This document shows positions 1 through 7,474 of a stretch of 23,697 bases of DNA, piece by piece (the first letter of the stretch is position 1; every line of letters begins with the position of its first letter). Below the pieces are notes generated by a model. It was not told where the DNA came from, searched no databases, and saw only the letters and a program-made list of their open reading frames with translations. This DNA comes from an uncultured Lachnospiraceae bacterium (GTDB taxonomy: Bacteria; Bacillota; Clostridia; Lachnospirales; Lachnospiraceae): positions 29,324-53,020 of the forward strand of contig CAJTSB010000021.1 in NCBI GenBank assembly GCA_910578825.1, read 5' to 3'. The translations under genes were made by a program, and so were the position numbers.

Positions 1-294
1 GTCCCCGGCAACAATCATAAAGGGAACCAGATGTACGGTCTTTACATCGCTTTTTTTCAGAAGTTCAAAAAAACTTCCGTTAATCCCCCGGTTCTCTTCC
101 AGAAAAATCCTGATATTCTTATAGTCTGCTCCATATTGCCTTAAAATATCAGGGGTATTATCTTTGGAGCCGTCATCTCTGATCAATATTTCCAGATTTT
201 GCCAGGTCTGGCACAACAGGCTGTCTATCTGCTCCGACAGAAAACGCTCCCCATTGTAGGTTGACATGAGGACCTGCACTTTCTTTGTTTTCAT
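1..294 (-). CDS. Family 2 glycosyltransferase, N-terminal part (cut by window edge)
   Basis: The 98 codons seen encode the start of a GT-A fold glycosyltransferase, which would transfer a sugar from a nucleotide-sugar to a surface polysaccharide or glycan. Visible are the opening strand VQVLMSTYNGERFLSEQIDS, the family hallmark of rhamnosyl- and galactosyl-transferase-like GT2 enzymes, then SLLCQTWQNLEILIRDDGSKD with the nucleotide-binding DDGS. The DQDD-type metal motif expected further on is not evident in the 98 residues present. The ATG lies 6 nt after the HPr stop codon, and a GGGAG just before that stop can serve as ribosome binding site, so the gene is probably co-transcribed with HPr. 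The acceptor and product cannot be inferred from the fragment. Confidence 0.8.
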   Translation of the reverse strand, partial: MKTKKVQVLMSTYNGERFLSEQIDSLLCQTWQNLEILIRDDGSKDNTPDILRQYGADYKNIRIFLEENRGINGSFFELLKKSDVKTVHLVPFMIVAGD

Positions 295-300
295 AGGTAT

Positions 301-564
301 TTATTCTCCCAAACCGCTTTCCACAGCTGCCACTACCGCCTGCAATGCCTGTTCCTCATCGTCTCCGTCACACACAAATTCAATCGTATCCCCGGATTTG
401 ATACATGCCCCCAGCACGCTCAGTACACTCTTGGCGTTGGCAGTTCCTCCTTTAAAATTAAAGGTAATCAATGCCTGATATTTGACAGCTTCTTTACATA
501 AAATTCCCGCCGGACGCAGATGGAGCCCAGTAGGATTCTTTATCATTACTTTCTGGCTAACCAT
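301..564 (-). CDS. ptsH: HPr-family phosphocarrier protein
   Basis: 87 residues, the usual HPr length. HPr is the cytosolic phosphocarrier that takes phosphate from enzyme I on His15 and passes it to the sugar-specific EIIA domains of the PTS. The motif GLHLRPAG places His15 and Arg17 exactly. AKSVLSVLGA supplies Ser46, the site phosphorylated by HPr kinase in Firmicutes for CcpA-dependent carbon catabolite repression. Because His15 is kept, this is not a Crh-type protein, which lacks it. AAGGAGG at 573-579 is a strong ribosome binding site. Enzyme I is not adjacent; the gene instead follows glmM, separated by a palindromic element. It may be the main HPr or a second paralogue; the window cannot tell. 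Confidence 0.93.
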   Translation of the reverse strand: MVSQKVMIKNPTGLHLRPAGILCKEAVKYQALITFNFKGGTANAKSVLSVLGACIKSGDTIEFVCDGDDEEQALQAVVAAVESGLGE

Positions 565-585
565 ATGTTTTCCTCCTTAAAAATT

Positions 586-665
586 GTTCAGCCCGCGCCA
601 TTCGCAAAGACGCCTACGGCGTTTTCCCGCTGCCATGCAACTAAATTTGTTGCGTCTGGCTGAAC
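586..665. repeat. Palindromic intergenic element with three-way-junction fold
   Basis: An 80-nt element fills the glmM-HPr gap. The outer arms GTTCAGCC (586-593) and GGCTGAAC (658-665) are perfect inverted repeats. Inside are two further hairpins: GACGCC-TAC-GGCGTT around 609-623, extendable to 8 bp with A-T pairs, and GCAAC (637-641) with GTTGC (649-653). Together they form a closed three-way junction. On the transcribed minus strand the outer stem is followed by AATTTTT and then the HPr ribosome binding site, so it could act as a leaky terminator or processing site between glmM and ptsH. The compact nested design resembles dispersed REP-like intergenic repeats, but only one copy lies in this window. 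Confidence 0.6.
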
Positions 666-667
666 TA

Positions 668-2017
668 TTATAACATTATCTTCATGATCAAATTCGCTAA
701 CGCCTCAGCATCCTTTGATATCTCATCCTGATCCTTACCCTCTATCATAACTCGAACGAGCGGTTCTGTTCCGGACGGACGGATTAACACACGTCCTTCC
801 CCTGCAAATTTCTTCTCCAACTCGCCAACTGCATGGGCAATCTCCGGATAATCCATGAAATTCTCCTTCTTATGATTCGGTACTTTGGCATTTACCAATG
901 CCTGCGGCAGTACCTCCATAATACCTGCGAGTTCAGAGAGTGGTTTCTTCGTCTTTACGATAACCTCCAGCAAATGCAGCGCACTCAGCAATCCATCTCC
1001 CGTCGTGTTTTCATCCAGGAAGATAATATGTCCAGACTGCTCTCCTCCAATATTATATCCATTTTCTCTCATATTTTCTAAAACATAACGGTCTCCAACT
1101 TTCGTCTGCTCAATATGAATACCGCACGCTTTTCCCATCAACGTAAATCCAAGGTTGCTCATCACTGTGCCAACAATGGTATCTTTCTTGAGCGTACCCA
1201 TCTGTTTCATATCATTGCCAATAATTGCCATCACCTGGTCTCCGTCAACGATATTACCCTTCTCATCCACGGCAAGCATACGGTCCGCATCCCCGTCAAA
1301 TGCTATACCAAGATCCGCTTTCTCATATACCACCCGCGCACGCAGTTCATCCATATGGGTAGAGCCGCAGTTGGCATTGATGTTGGTGCCGTCCGGATTC
1401 GTGTGGATAGCCACCAGATTGACGCCCAGTCCTTTCAAAGTCTCTACCGCAGTATAATGAGAGGCTCCCTCTGCACAGTCAATGACAAGTTTCATGCCGC
1501 TCAAATCCACCGGAACCGTCTGTTTCATAAAGAATACATATTCTTCCCTCGCATCAAAACGATAGCTTATATTGCCGATTCCCGAACCAATCGGCAGCGG
1601 AACATCCTTCATTCCGTTGTTTATCAACTGTTCAATTTCATCTTCCAATTCATCGGAAAGCTTGTAACCTTCACCATTGAAAAATTTAATCCCGTTAAAT
1701 TCCATCGGATTATGAGACGCAGAAATTACAACTCCTGCATCCACCTTATGCTTCCTGGTCAGATACGCAATGGCTGGCGTCGGCATAACGCCCATATACA
1801 CCGCATTTGCTCCCACAGAACAAATTCCAGCCATCAATGCGTTTGCAAGCATCCCTCCGGAGATTCTCGTATCACAGCCAACAATAATCGTTGGCTGATG
1901 CGCTTTTTCTTTCGTAAGGACATAGGCGCCTGCCTGCCCCAGTTTCATTGCCAGCTCAATCGTTAATTCTTTTCCTGCTACTCCTCTTACTCCGTCTGTT
2001 CCAAACATTCTCGCCAT
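668..2017 (-). CDS. glmM: Phosphoglucosamine mutase
   Basis: 449 residues, the normal family length. The enzyme interconverts glucosamine-6-phosphate and glucosamine-1-phosphate on the cytosolic route to UDP-GlcNAc for peptidoglycan. Diagnostic motifs in order: MFGTDGVRG at the N-terminus; the phosphoserine loop ISASHNP with catalytic Ser101; the magnesium site DGDADR at 241-246; the sugar-binding loop GGEQSGH; and the C-terminal phosphate-binding RPSGTEPLVRVM. All key residues are present. It lies 44 nt downstream of cdaR in the cdaA-cdaR-glmM order common in Firmicutes, where CdaA, CdaR and GlmM are known to interact and GlmM can inhibit CdaA activity. Confidence 0.98.
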   Translation of the reverse strand: MARMFGTDGVRGVAGKELTIELAMKLGQAGAYVLTKEKAHQPTIIVGCDTRISGGMLANALMAGICSVGANAVYMGVMPTPAIAYLTRKHKVDAGVVISASHNPMEFNGIKFFNGEGYKLSDELEDEIEQLINNGMKDVPLPIGSGIGNISYRFDAREEYVFFMKQTVPVDLSGMKLVIDCAEGASHYTAVETLKGLGVNLVAIHTNPDGTNINANCGSTHMDELRARVVYEKADLGIAFDGDADRMLAVDEKGNIVDGDQVMAIIGNDMKQMGTLKKDTIVGTVMSNLGFTLMGKACGIHIEQTKVGDRYVLENMRENGYNIGGEQSGHIIFLDENTTGDGLLSALHLLEVIVKTKKPLSELAGIMEVLPQALVNAKVPNHKKENFMDYPEIAHAVGELEKKFAGEGRVLIRPSGTEPLVRVMIEGKDQDEISKDAEALANLIMKIML

Positions 2018-2061
2018 AATTGATACCTCTTTTTCCTTTTATTTTCAACACAGTTTTCTGC

Positions 2062-3444
2062 TTATTCCGCTCTGTCATTATCTTCCAGCGTATCCCCGGC
2101 GTCATCCTCTGCGCCGTCATCCGTATTCTCGTCCGGACGCTCATTCGGGTTCATTGGCCGGCCGTCTTCCTCTTCCAGCTGCTGATTTTTATCTATAATC
2201 GTAAACTGTATATTTGCCAGCCCCATCAACTCATATTTGTCTCCGGGAAAGCTAATGGAAAGCTGTCTCGTATAAGTCCCCGGCTGCAAATCCGTAACAT
2301 CCAGCAGGGCTTCTATATTTTCTGATGTCAGGGTCTGTAGATTTTCTTCCAAAGCACGTACATTCAGAGACACCAAATCCACGCCAAAGTTAAGATCATA
2401 CTGACTGTTCAACCCTGTAATCCTGATATCTCCAGTCGGAAATTCAAATGTTTTCGTCTGTTTCTGCTCAATAATGGCAGTTACCGCAATCTGCCCTGTA
2501 TTGTCATCCACAAGAGAAACATGCAATTCCTCCAGATAAGGCTTAATGTCAACCGTAGTCTCTAAATCCTCCACTGCGCCTTCTACGTTAACAACATCCG
2601 CCGGAATTGTAATTACGCTGATGGCATTTAAAACGGCCGCTTTTCCTTTCACTAACACTGTCTCAGGCGCACATTCCACCCCGCGCAGTTCATATCCCGC
2701 GGCAGGTTTGCCATTAACCTGACAGCGCACCGGCACATTTCGCGCCGCCCAGATCTCCGCCCTAATCGTCACGGTAGTCTGATTCATCTCCAGAAGATCT
2801 GAAGAAATCACAGAATCATTTTCATTGTACAGGATTGGTATGACGTTATCCGATACGTCGCTGGAAACTCCATCCACATTGATGGATACTCCTACCCGAC
2901 TGATTTTGGAAACGACGGACGCAGGTCCTGAAACTTTCAAAAGGTTAGGCGTCACTTCCACATTTCCAATGGCATATCCGTCTGCCGGTGTTCCGGCAGC
3001 CTCGGCAGAAATCACAAATTTCTTTTCCAGACGATCCTCTAGCGTAACCTGTATATTCACACTTCTGCGTACAATCTCAATCCGTGCATTATGCCTCTTT
3101 GCTGTCACCTCAATGGGCACAAGTTTCGTCTCTCCCTCCTGGCTCAAATCCATCTGGCTTAAATCCGCTGTCGCACTGAAGTCGTCCGACGACATATTAT
3201 CCACCTGGCTTCTGGGACCGGATATATAAAACACTGCAATATCACTGTCGCCTACAATACTCGGCACTTTGCCCATCTCTGTGATAACGTCCTTGTTTAT
3301 CACCTCAACCGGAATCGAAAATGATTTCGTAGCTTCCGGATCAGCAATATTTACAACCACCAGCCAAAGCACTATGGAGAAGAGGATAGACAATAATTTC
3401 AGTCCCATGTTATTTGTCAGATGCTTCATCATTTTTCGAAACAT
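2062..3444 (-). CDS. cdaR: YbbR-domain regulator of diadenylate cyclase
   Basis: 460 residues with one N-terminal membrane segment (about 14-32, GLKLLSILFSIVLWLVVV) followed by a long extracytoplasmic region made of about four YbbR-type beta repeats, recognisable by recurring GYELRGVECAPETVLVKG-like units. The C-terminus is very acidic and low in complexity. CdaR proteins sit in the membrane next to CdaA and modulate its c-di-AMP synthesis. The ATG lies inside the cdaA reading frame, giving a 35-nt overlap, a strong sign of translational coupling. The acidic tail of about 45 residues is a variable addition to the family core. Confidence 0.93.
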   Translation of the reverse strand: MFRKMMKHLTNNMGLKLLSILFSIVLWLVVVNIADPEATKSFSIPVEVINKDVITEMGKVPSIVGDSDIAVFYISGPRSQVDNMSSDDFSATADLSQMDLSQEGETKLVPIEVTAKRHNARIEIVRRSVNIQVTLEDRLEKKFVISAEAAGTPADGYAIGNVEVTPNLLKVSGPASVVSKISRVGVSINVDGVSSDVSDNVIPILYNENDSVISSDLLEMNQTTVTIRAEIWAARNVPVRCQVNGKPAAGYELRGVECAPETVLVKGKAAVLNAISVITIPADVVNVEGAVEDLETTVDIKPYLEELHVSLVDDNTGQIAVTAIIEQKQTKTFEFPTGDIRITGLNSQYDLNFGVDLVSLNVRALEENLQTLTSENIEALLDVTDLQPGTYTRQLSISFPGDKYELMGLANIQFTIIDKNQQLEEEDGRPMNPNERPDENTDDGAEDDAGDTLEDNDRAE

Positions 3445-4315
3445 GCCTCATCCTCCTTTTCCAGATCCGGAACCTGCTCACGTCCATAGAGCCTTTCCGA
3501 ATGAAATTTAATTTGCCTCTGAGATACTCTGCATCCACATTGCGGTACAACTCTCCGCCAATTGCGATTGATACATTTCCGGTCTCCTCGGATACCACAA
3601 TCGTCAACGCATCGCATACCTCGCTGATTCCCACTGCCGCACGATGCCTGGTTCCGAGCTCCTTACTCAGCTCCATATTATCCGAAAGCGGCAAATAGCA
3701 GGTCGCAGAAACCACCCGGTTCCCACGTACAATAATAGCGCCATCGTGTAACGGCGTATTATGCTCAAATATATTGATTAACAATTGACTGGACACCAGT
3801 GAGTCCAAGGCAATTCCTGTTCTCTCATATTCACTCAGCACCACATTCTGTTCTATGACAATCAACGCTCCTGTCTTGACTTTCGCCATCTCATAGGTTG
3901 CCTTTACCAGCTCGCCGGCAACCTTCTCGCTGAATCTCTCCTGCTCCTTCTGGGAATCAAAGGAAAACAATGATGTTAAGAAACTCTTCTGGCCAAGCTG
4001 CTCCAAAGCACGGCGCAGCTCCGGCTGAAAGACAATGACAATCGCGATTGCAACCACATTGACAATCTTTCCGACAATCCATAGAATCGTATTCATCTGG
4101 AAAACTGCCGCAATGAGAATGAAGACCGCAACCACAAGAATCCCTTTTAACAAATTCCACGCCCTGGTCTTCTTTATCCATACCAAAATATTATAGAGCA
4201 GAAATGAGATGATAACAATTTCTACAATATCAATTTTTGTAATCTGGGGACTTTCTATCCAGAACAGATATTTGGACGCAAATGAATTTATAAATGCGAA
4301 CAACTCCTGTATCAT
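3410..4315 (-). CDS. cdaA: Membrane diadenylate cyclase CdaA
   Basis: 301 residues. It makes cyclic di-AMP from two ATP molecules; this messenger governs potassium and osmolyte balance and cell-wall integrity. About three membrane helices (roughly 29-46, 57-73 and 77-95) precede a cytosolic DAC domain with DGA at 191-193 (in TPLHDGAIIV) and RHR at 223-225 (in GTRHRAAVGIS), the two catalytic motifs of diadenylate cyclases, both intact. ATG start preceded by GGAAG. It overlaps cdaR at its 3' end and is followed by glmM, the conserved cluster. Two uncharacterised membrane proteins lie just upstream in the same run. Confidence 0.97.
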   Translation of the reverse strand: MIQELFAFINSFASKYLFWIESPQITKIDIVEIVIISFLLYNILVWIKKTRAWNLLKGILVVAVFILIAAVFQMNTILWIVGKIVNVVAIAIVIVFQPELRRALEQLGQKSFLTSLFSFDSQKEQERFSEKVAGELVKATYEMAKVKTGALIVIEQNVVLSEYERTGIALDSLVSSQLLINIFEHNTPLHDGAIIVRGNRVVSATCYLPLSDNMELSKELGTRHRAAVGISEVCDALTIVVSEETGNVSIAIGGELYRNVDAEYLRGKLNFIRKGSMDVSRFRIWKRRMRHVSKNDEASDK

Positions 4316-4337
4316 ACTTCCATTTCCTTTCTCTTAC

Positions 4338-5327
4338 TTAATGCATCAAATTTCGGTCAATGTCCAGCTCTTCCGCCAGCTCCCTCCTGCTAATCGTCGC
4401 CTTCTTCGGGGTAATGCGTTTCACCCGCTTATCCTTTCTGGCAAGATAAACCTTAGGAACCGCTTTCACAAAATAGTAATATTCATCATCCTCAAATTGT
4501 ACCCGTTCCATTCTGGAATAATCCAGATTATAGAAAAAGAATTCCAAAATCATGCAAATAATGACAGACGCCGCTGTACCGATAAGCACCCACATGATTT
4601 TCTCCGGCATTCCCAGCACAACATATCCTGCCAAAAGAATAACCATTTGTACCAAATTTCCCACGAACAACGCGATTCGCCATGCAAAATTCACAGATTG
4701 CCTTCGAATAATGTAAACCAACAGAGATGTAATCAGAAATGCTGTGATAACGAGGTACATTTCCCTGTTCCCGGTCAATATCTTCAATGCCGCTGTAAAC
4801 CTGGCTGTGCCTTCCACTTCCTCCGCAGAAGTAAAATTCACAATATTACTCTTTACACCATCAATATAAAAAAATACCATCGCACCGCTGACTACTGATA
4901 AGTACGCAGACGGTCTGCACAAAAGTCCCGCGGAAACCGGCACTACCTGCGGAATTTGAAAGAAACATAACACAGGTGTTATGACTGCCGTATAACCATG
5001 TTTGGGAGCGTACATTCCATACAGGAAAAACAGTAGCAGCATCAAACATAAACCAATCGCAAATACCTCAAGCGATAACGCAGATAAATGAATTAACACC
5101 AGACCACAGGCAGCCAACACCATAATGTTGACTGGCATAAACGCACAGACCAACGCCAACAGCAGAGCTACCGCCGGCTGATTCAATTGTTCCCGATAAC
5201 CAAGCTGACCGTTTATCAGGAAAAAAATCATCAGACCAAGCAGAAATTTTACCCCCGCTGTAACATACACCTCATATCTCCCGTAAAAATTCCGCAGTCT
5301 CTCTCTTATTTCCAATAATCCTGTCAT
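4338..5327 (-). CDS. Polytopic membrane protein of unknown function
   Basis: Not recognised. 329 residues from the chosen ATG, with roughly eight to ten hydrophobic segments (for example FLLGLMIFFLING, ALLLALVCAFMPVNIMVLAA, FAIGLCLMLLLFFLYGMY, MYLVITAFLITSLLVYII, IMWVLIGTAASVIICMILEF). The last is followed by a charged cytosolic tail of about 60 residues rich in Tyr, Lys and Arg. The start is set at 5327 because GGAGG lies 7 nt before it; a TTG at 5333 is too close to that site. The start falls 2 nt after the stop of the upstream gene, so the two are translationally coupled. Position just before cdaA suggests a cell-envelope role, which is inference only. Confidence 0.8.
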   Translation of the reverse strand: MTGLLEIRERLRNFYGRYEVYVTAGVKFLLGLMIFFLINGQLGYREQLNQPAVALLLALVCAFMPVNIMVLAACGLVLIHLSALSLEVFAIGLCLMLLLFFLYGMYAPKHGYTAVITPVLCFFQIPQVVPVSAGLLCRPSAYLSVVSGAMVFFYIDGVKSNIVNFTSAEEVEGTARFTAALKILTGNREMYLVITAFLITSLLVYIIRRQSVNFAWRIALFVGNLVQMVILLAGYVVLGMPEKIMWVLIGTAASVIICMILEFFFYNLDYSRMERVQFEDDEYYYFVKAVPKVYLARKDKRVKRITPKKATISRRELAEELDIDRNLMH

Positions 5328-5329
5328 TT

Positions 5330-5809
5330 TCAATCCTCCAAGGGCAGAGACCTTTCTTCTTTCTCCTGCAGTCTCTCCACCTTTCTCATTACAGAATGAT
5401 ACTCTTTGATACTGGCGGTTGCCTTCGTATAACGCCAGTTATATACCGCAAAGGCAATGACCTCATAAATTGCAACAAAGACCGCATAAATTACCAAAAC
5501 AAATGTTCCAAGTTCAGTCAGATCTCTCTTTGCCAGAAGTTCTGTAATATGTTCCATCTCATACAGTATCCAGCAGAAGAACAGGATTCCAAAAGCAATA
5601 CTCGATGTAATGAACGATTTCATCATTCCGAGGCATACATAATCCTTCCTGTAATACTGTTTTATGGGCATATATTCTTTTCCTTTTCCCTCCTCGTAGG
5701 AGGCCATCTTCGTCATCAGACGAATCCGATCTTCATTTAACATATTTGCACCACTTGGCTCCATAACATCCAAACAGCAGACATAACCCTGAAAATTTAT
5801 ACTTTCCAA
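5330..5809 (-). CDS. Small membrane protein of unknown function
   Basis: Not recognised. The frame encodes about 159 residues with two hydrophobic helices (SFITSSIAFGILFFCWIL and TFVLVIYAVFVAIYEVIAF) in the middle and charged ends; the C-terminal 45 residues look like an amphipathic or coiled helix ending in EKEERSLPLED. The start is uncertain. An AGGAGG at 5811-5816 sits immediately upstream of a TTG at 5809, chosen here despite short spacing; a TTG at 5827 and an ATG at 5743 are alternatives, the latter without a clear ribosome binding site. Its stop codon lies 2 nt before the next gene's start, making a coupled pair of membrane proteins. Confidence 0.7.
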   Translation of the reverse strand: MESINFQGYVCCLDVMEPSGANMLNEDRIRLMTKMASYEEGKGKEYMPIKQYYRKDYVCLGMMKSFITSSIAFGILFFCWILYEMEHITELLAKRDLTELGTFVLVIYAVFVAIYEVIAFAVYNWRYTKATASIKEYHSVMRKVERLQEKEERSLPLED

Positions 5810-5847
5810 GGTCCTCCTATCCACCAAATGTTAAACTGCCTGCCATC

Positions 5848-6258
5848 TTATTTATCCAAAAATCTCATTCGGTTCTTATCTGCATCCTTCTTCGGCGATT
5901 CTACCAATGTTGCCTTCGCTTTCTTTGTTGCGCCAGACAGGTCATTGATAAGACCGTTTTTGCATTTACTGCAAAATCTTCCCGTCAAAATCTTTGCTCC
6001 GCATCCCTCGCACTCCAGCGTAATCTGGGATTCTTCCGTAAAAGTAAGACGTTCTTCTCTAACCCATTGCCGGATTTGTTTGGTGGAAACATCAAGTTCT
6101 TCTGATACCACGCCCATTGGCGCTTTGGGATTTTCCCTCAAATATTGCTTTACCTCCTGAAATTTATCTTCCAGTCCTGAAACACAGGCAGGACACAATA
6201 GCGGACCCTGCAGATAATTAAAAAGTCTTCCACAACCTTTGCAATTTCTAACTTCCAT
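5848..6258 (-). CDS. YvyF-type flagellar operon protein (two zinc knuckles)
   Basis: 136 residues with two zinc-ribbon pairs, Cys6/Cys9 with Cys22/Cys25 and Cys83/Cys86 with Cys96/Cys99. Between them is a helix-turn-helix-like stretch (MGVVSEELDVSTKQIRQWV, about 48-66). This layout matches the family annotated as flagellar operon protein TIGR03826, represented by Bacillus subtilis YvyF, encoded next to comFC and the flgM/flgN genes. The biochemical role is poorly defined; a regulatory part in motility is likely. Start supported by AGGAGG 9 nt before the ATG. It overlaps the end of comF by 11 nt. Unlike Bacillus, no flgM follows; the next genes encode unknown membrane proteins. Confidence 0.85.
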   Translation of the reverse strand: MEVRNCKGCGRLFNYLQGPLLCPACVSGLEDKFQEVKQYLRENPKAPMGVVSEELDVSTKQIRQWVREERLTFTEESQITLECEGCGAKILTGRFCSKCKNGLINDLSGATKKAKATLVESPKKDADKNRMRFLDK

Positions 6259-7000
6259 ATCCTGATTCCTCCTGATAGCCTCTTCCGATGCTGATACTCA
6301 GGCAGTAGATTTCTTCCGCTCCTGAACATCTCAATTCTCCTGCCGCCTCCTGCATCGTACTTCCTGTAGTGTATATATCATCAATAAGTAATATATGGTT
6401 TAATTGTACCTTATTTGACGTTGTTTTAAAAGCTTTTTTCAAATTAATTTTACGTTCCTCGTCATTTAGTTCTTTTTGCGCCCTGGTATCACGTACACGA
6501 ATAAGCAATTTGCTGTAAACAGGAATTCCTGTCTGCCTGCTAATCTCCCGGGCAATCAGCTCTGCCTGATTAAATCCACGTTGACGCATCCGCCTTTTAG
6601 ACAATGGTATGGGAACAATGGCTTCAATTTTGCATTTTTTGATCCAATCCCCGTAAACACGAACCAGTTCCCTGCCATAATACCGCGCATACTCCTGCCT
6701 TCCGTGATATTTAAACCGGTAAATCGATTCCTGCACCGCTCCGCGATATACCCAGAGCGCCTTTCCCTGTTTAAATTCACGCTCATGGCGCACACAGTCG
6801 TAACAATACTCTTTTCGTTCGTCGTCCAATGGCTGACCACATTTTTTACAGACAGGCTCCCGCACGTACTCCGGCTTGCCGCAGCATACATCACAGACTA
6901 ACTCCGGCGACAGAAACACGGAAGAAAACATCACTTCATCGCAAAACGGACAACGCGGCGGAAATAACAGATGCACCAAATGTTCCAAATAAATTTTCAC
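6248..7000 (-). CDS. comF: ComF-family phosphoribosyltransferase-like protein
   Basis: 250 residues. An N-terminal zinc-ribbon region has CPFC (17-20), CDVCC (36-40), CKKCG (51-55) and CYDC (66-69). It is followed by a type I phosphoribosyltransferase fold with VPIPLSKRRMRQRGFNQAEL (129-148) and the PRPP-binding motif LLIDDIYTTGST (204-215). ComFC proteins are needed for natural transformation in several bacteria and are widely kept outside competent species. The start codon is GTG at 7000; the only in-frame upstream possibilities end at a stop. Its ribosome binding site is weak (AGAAG, 6 nt away). A 17-codon ORF with a strong ribosome binding site lies 32 nt upstream, and beyond it is the paired RNA-like element. 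Confidence 0.93.
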   Translation of the reverse strand: MKIYLEHLVHLLFPPRCPFCDEVMFSSVFLSPELVCDVCCGKPEYVREPVCKKCGQPLDDERKEYCYDCVRHEREFKQGKALWVYRGAVQESIYRFKYHGRQEYARYYGRELVRVYGDWIKKCKIEAIVPIPLSKRRMRQRGFNQAELIAREISRQTGIPVYSKLLIRVRDTRAQKELNDEERKINLKKAFKTTSNKVQLNHILLIDDIYTTGSTMQEAAGELRCSGAEEIYCLSISIGRGYQEESGYGS

Positions 7001-7032
7001 TATTATCTTCTGAAAACATCTCTCTCAGGCTC

Positions 7033-7086
7033 TTATTCTATCACATTCCATCCTATGATTCTATCAATAATTTCGAAAGATTTCAT
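7033..7086 (-). CDS. Possible 17-codon leader peptide upstream of comF
   Basis: A short frame, MKSFEIIDRIIGWNVIE, starts at an ATG 8 nt after a perfect GGAGG (7095-7099) and ends 32 nt before the comF GTG. comF itself has a poor ribosome binding site, so a translated leader could couple to it or set its level. No similarity is recognised. The sequence TGATAGAAT near its end also resembles an extended -10 promoter, so the region may instead carry the comF promoter; both readings are tentative. Confidence 0.35.
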   Translation of the reverse strand: MKSFEIIDRIIGWNVIE

Positions 7087-7113
7087 TAAATATTCCTCCG
7101 AAAATCCTAATCA

Positions 7114-7444
7114 ATGGCAGTTTCGCCTCAAAATCTTCCATTACAGTTTCCCCGTTGGGGATTCTCAGCACTCGAAAATAAAAATATTTATGGGGATTTT
7201 TTATCATTCTACAAATATTTCTCCCTCTGCCACCGGCAGACTAAACCGGGATTTCTAGCATCTCTAACTTCGGGGATGGACGGATATGATTAATTTCGCC
7301 CAATTCAAACTCGGTTTTTCTTACTGCGATAAGTAGCGTGGCAAAAACTGTTTTTCTGGGATAGGAAGTCCTTCGTATGTTTTCCTTGCCAGCGGCATAA
7401 GAGCGTCAAGGGTATGCCGAATGACCTGTTTGAAGGACTGCCAT
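7114..7444 (+). ncRNA. Candidate large structured RNA, copy A
   Basis: About 331 nt between comF and recD2 that match, in inverted orientation, the element at 7475-7809 at around 70% identity by eye. Helices: closing stem ATGGCAGT (7114-7121) with ACTGCCAT (7437-7444), extendable by two U-G pairs; CCCC-GTT-GGGG (7151-7160); TCTGCC-ACC-GGCAGA (7226-7240); GGGAT (7273-7277) with ATTTC (7293-7297), including two G-U pairs; CGGCATA (7393-7399) with TATGCCG (7413-7419). Partner helices in copy B differ in sequence but still pair. Strand is inferred because G-U pairs in the closing and GGGAT helices work on the plus strand only; one other helix favours the reverse. No promoter or U-tract was recognised, so expression is unproven. 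Confidence 0.55.
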
Positions 7445-7474
7445 ACCAAAATCATGAAATTTCCTGTTCTCTAT

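Noticed and set aside
301..564. Crh-type regulatory paralogue instead of HPr
   Set aside because: Crh lacks the phosphorylatable His15; here GLHLRPAG keeps it.
1115..1966. 283-codon open frame on the plus strand opposite glmM
   Set aside because: It is the antisense shadow of a full-length, motif-complete glmM; its translation is rich in His, Arg and Ile without recognisable domains.
4209..4898. 229-codon plus-strand frame opposite the unknown membrane protein and cdaA
   Set aside because: It spans two minus-strand genes, has no ribosome binding site of note and looks like an antisense frame.
7114..7293. 59-codon plus-strand frame in copy A beginning like the recD2 tail (MAVSPQN)
   Set aside because: Copy B has a stop two codons after the shared block and the rest is not conserved at protein level.
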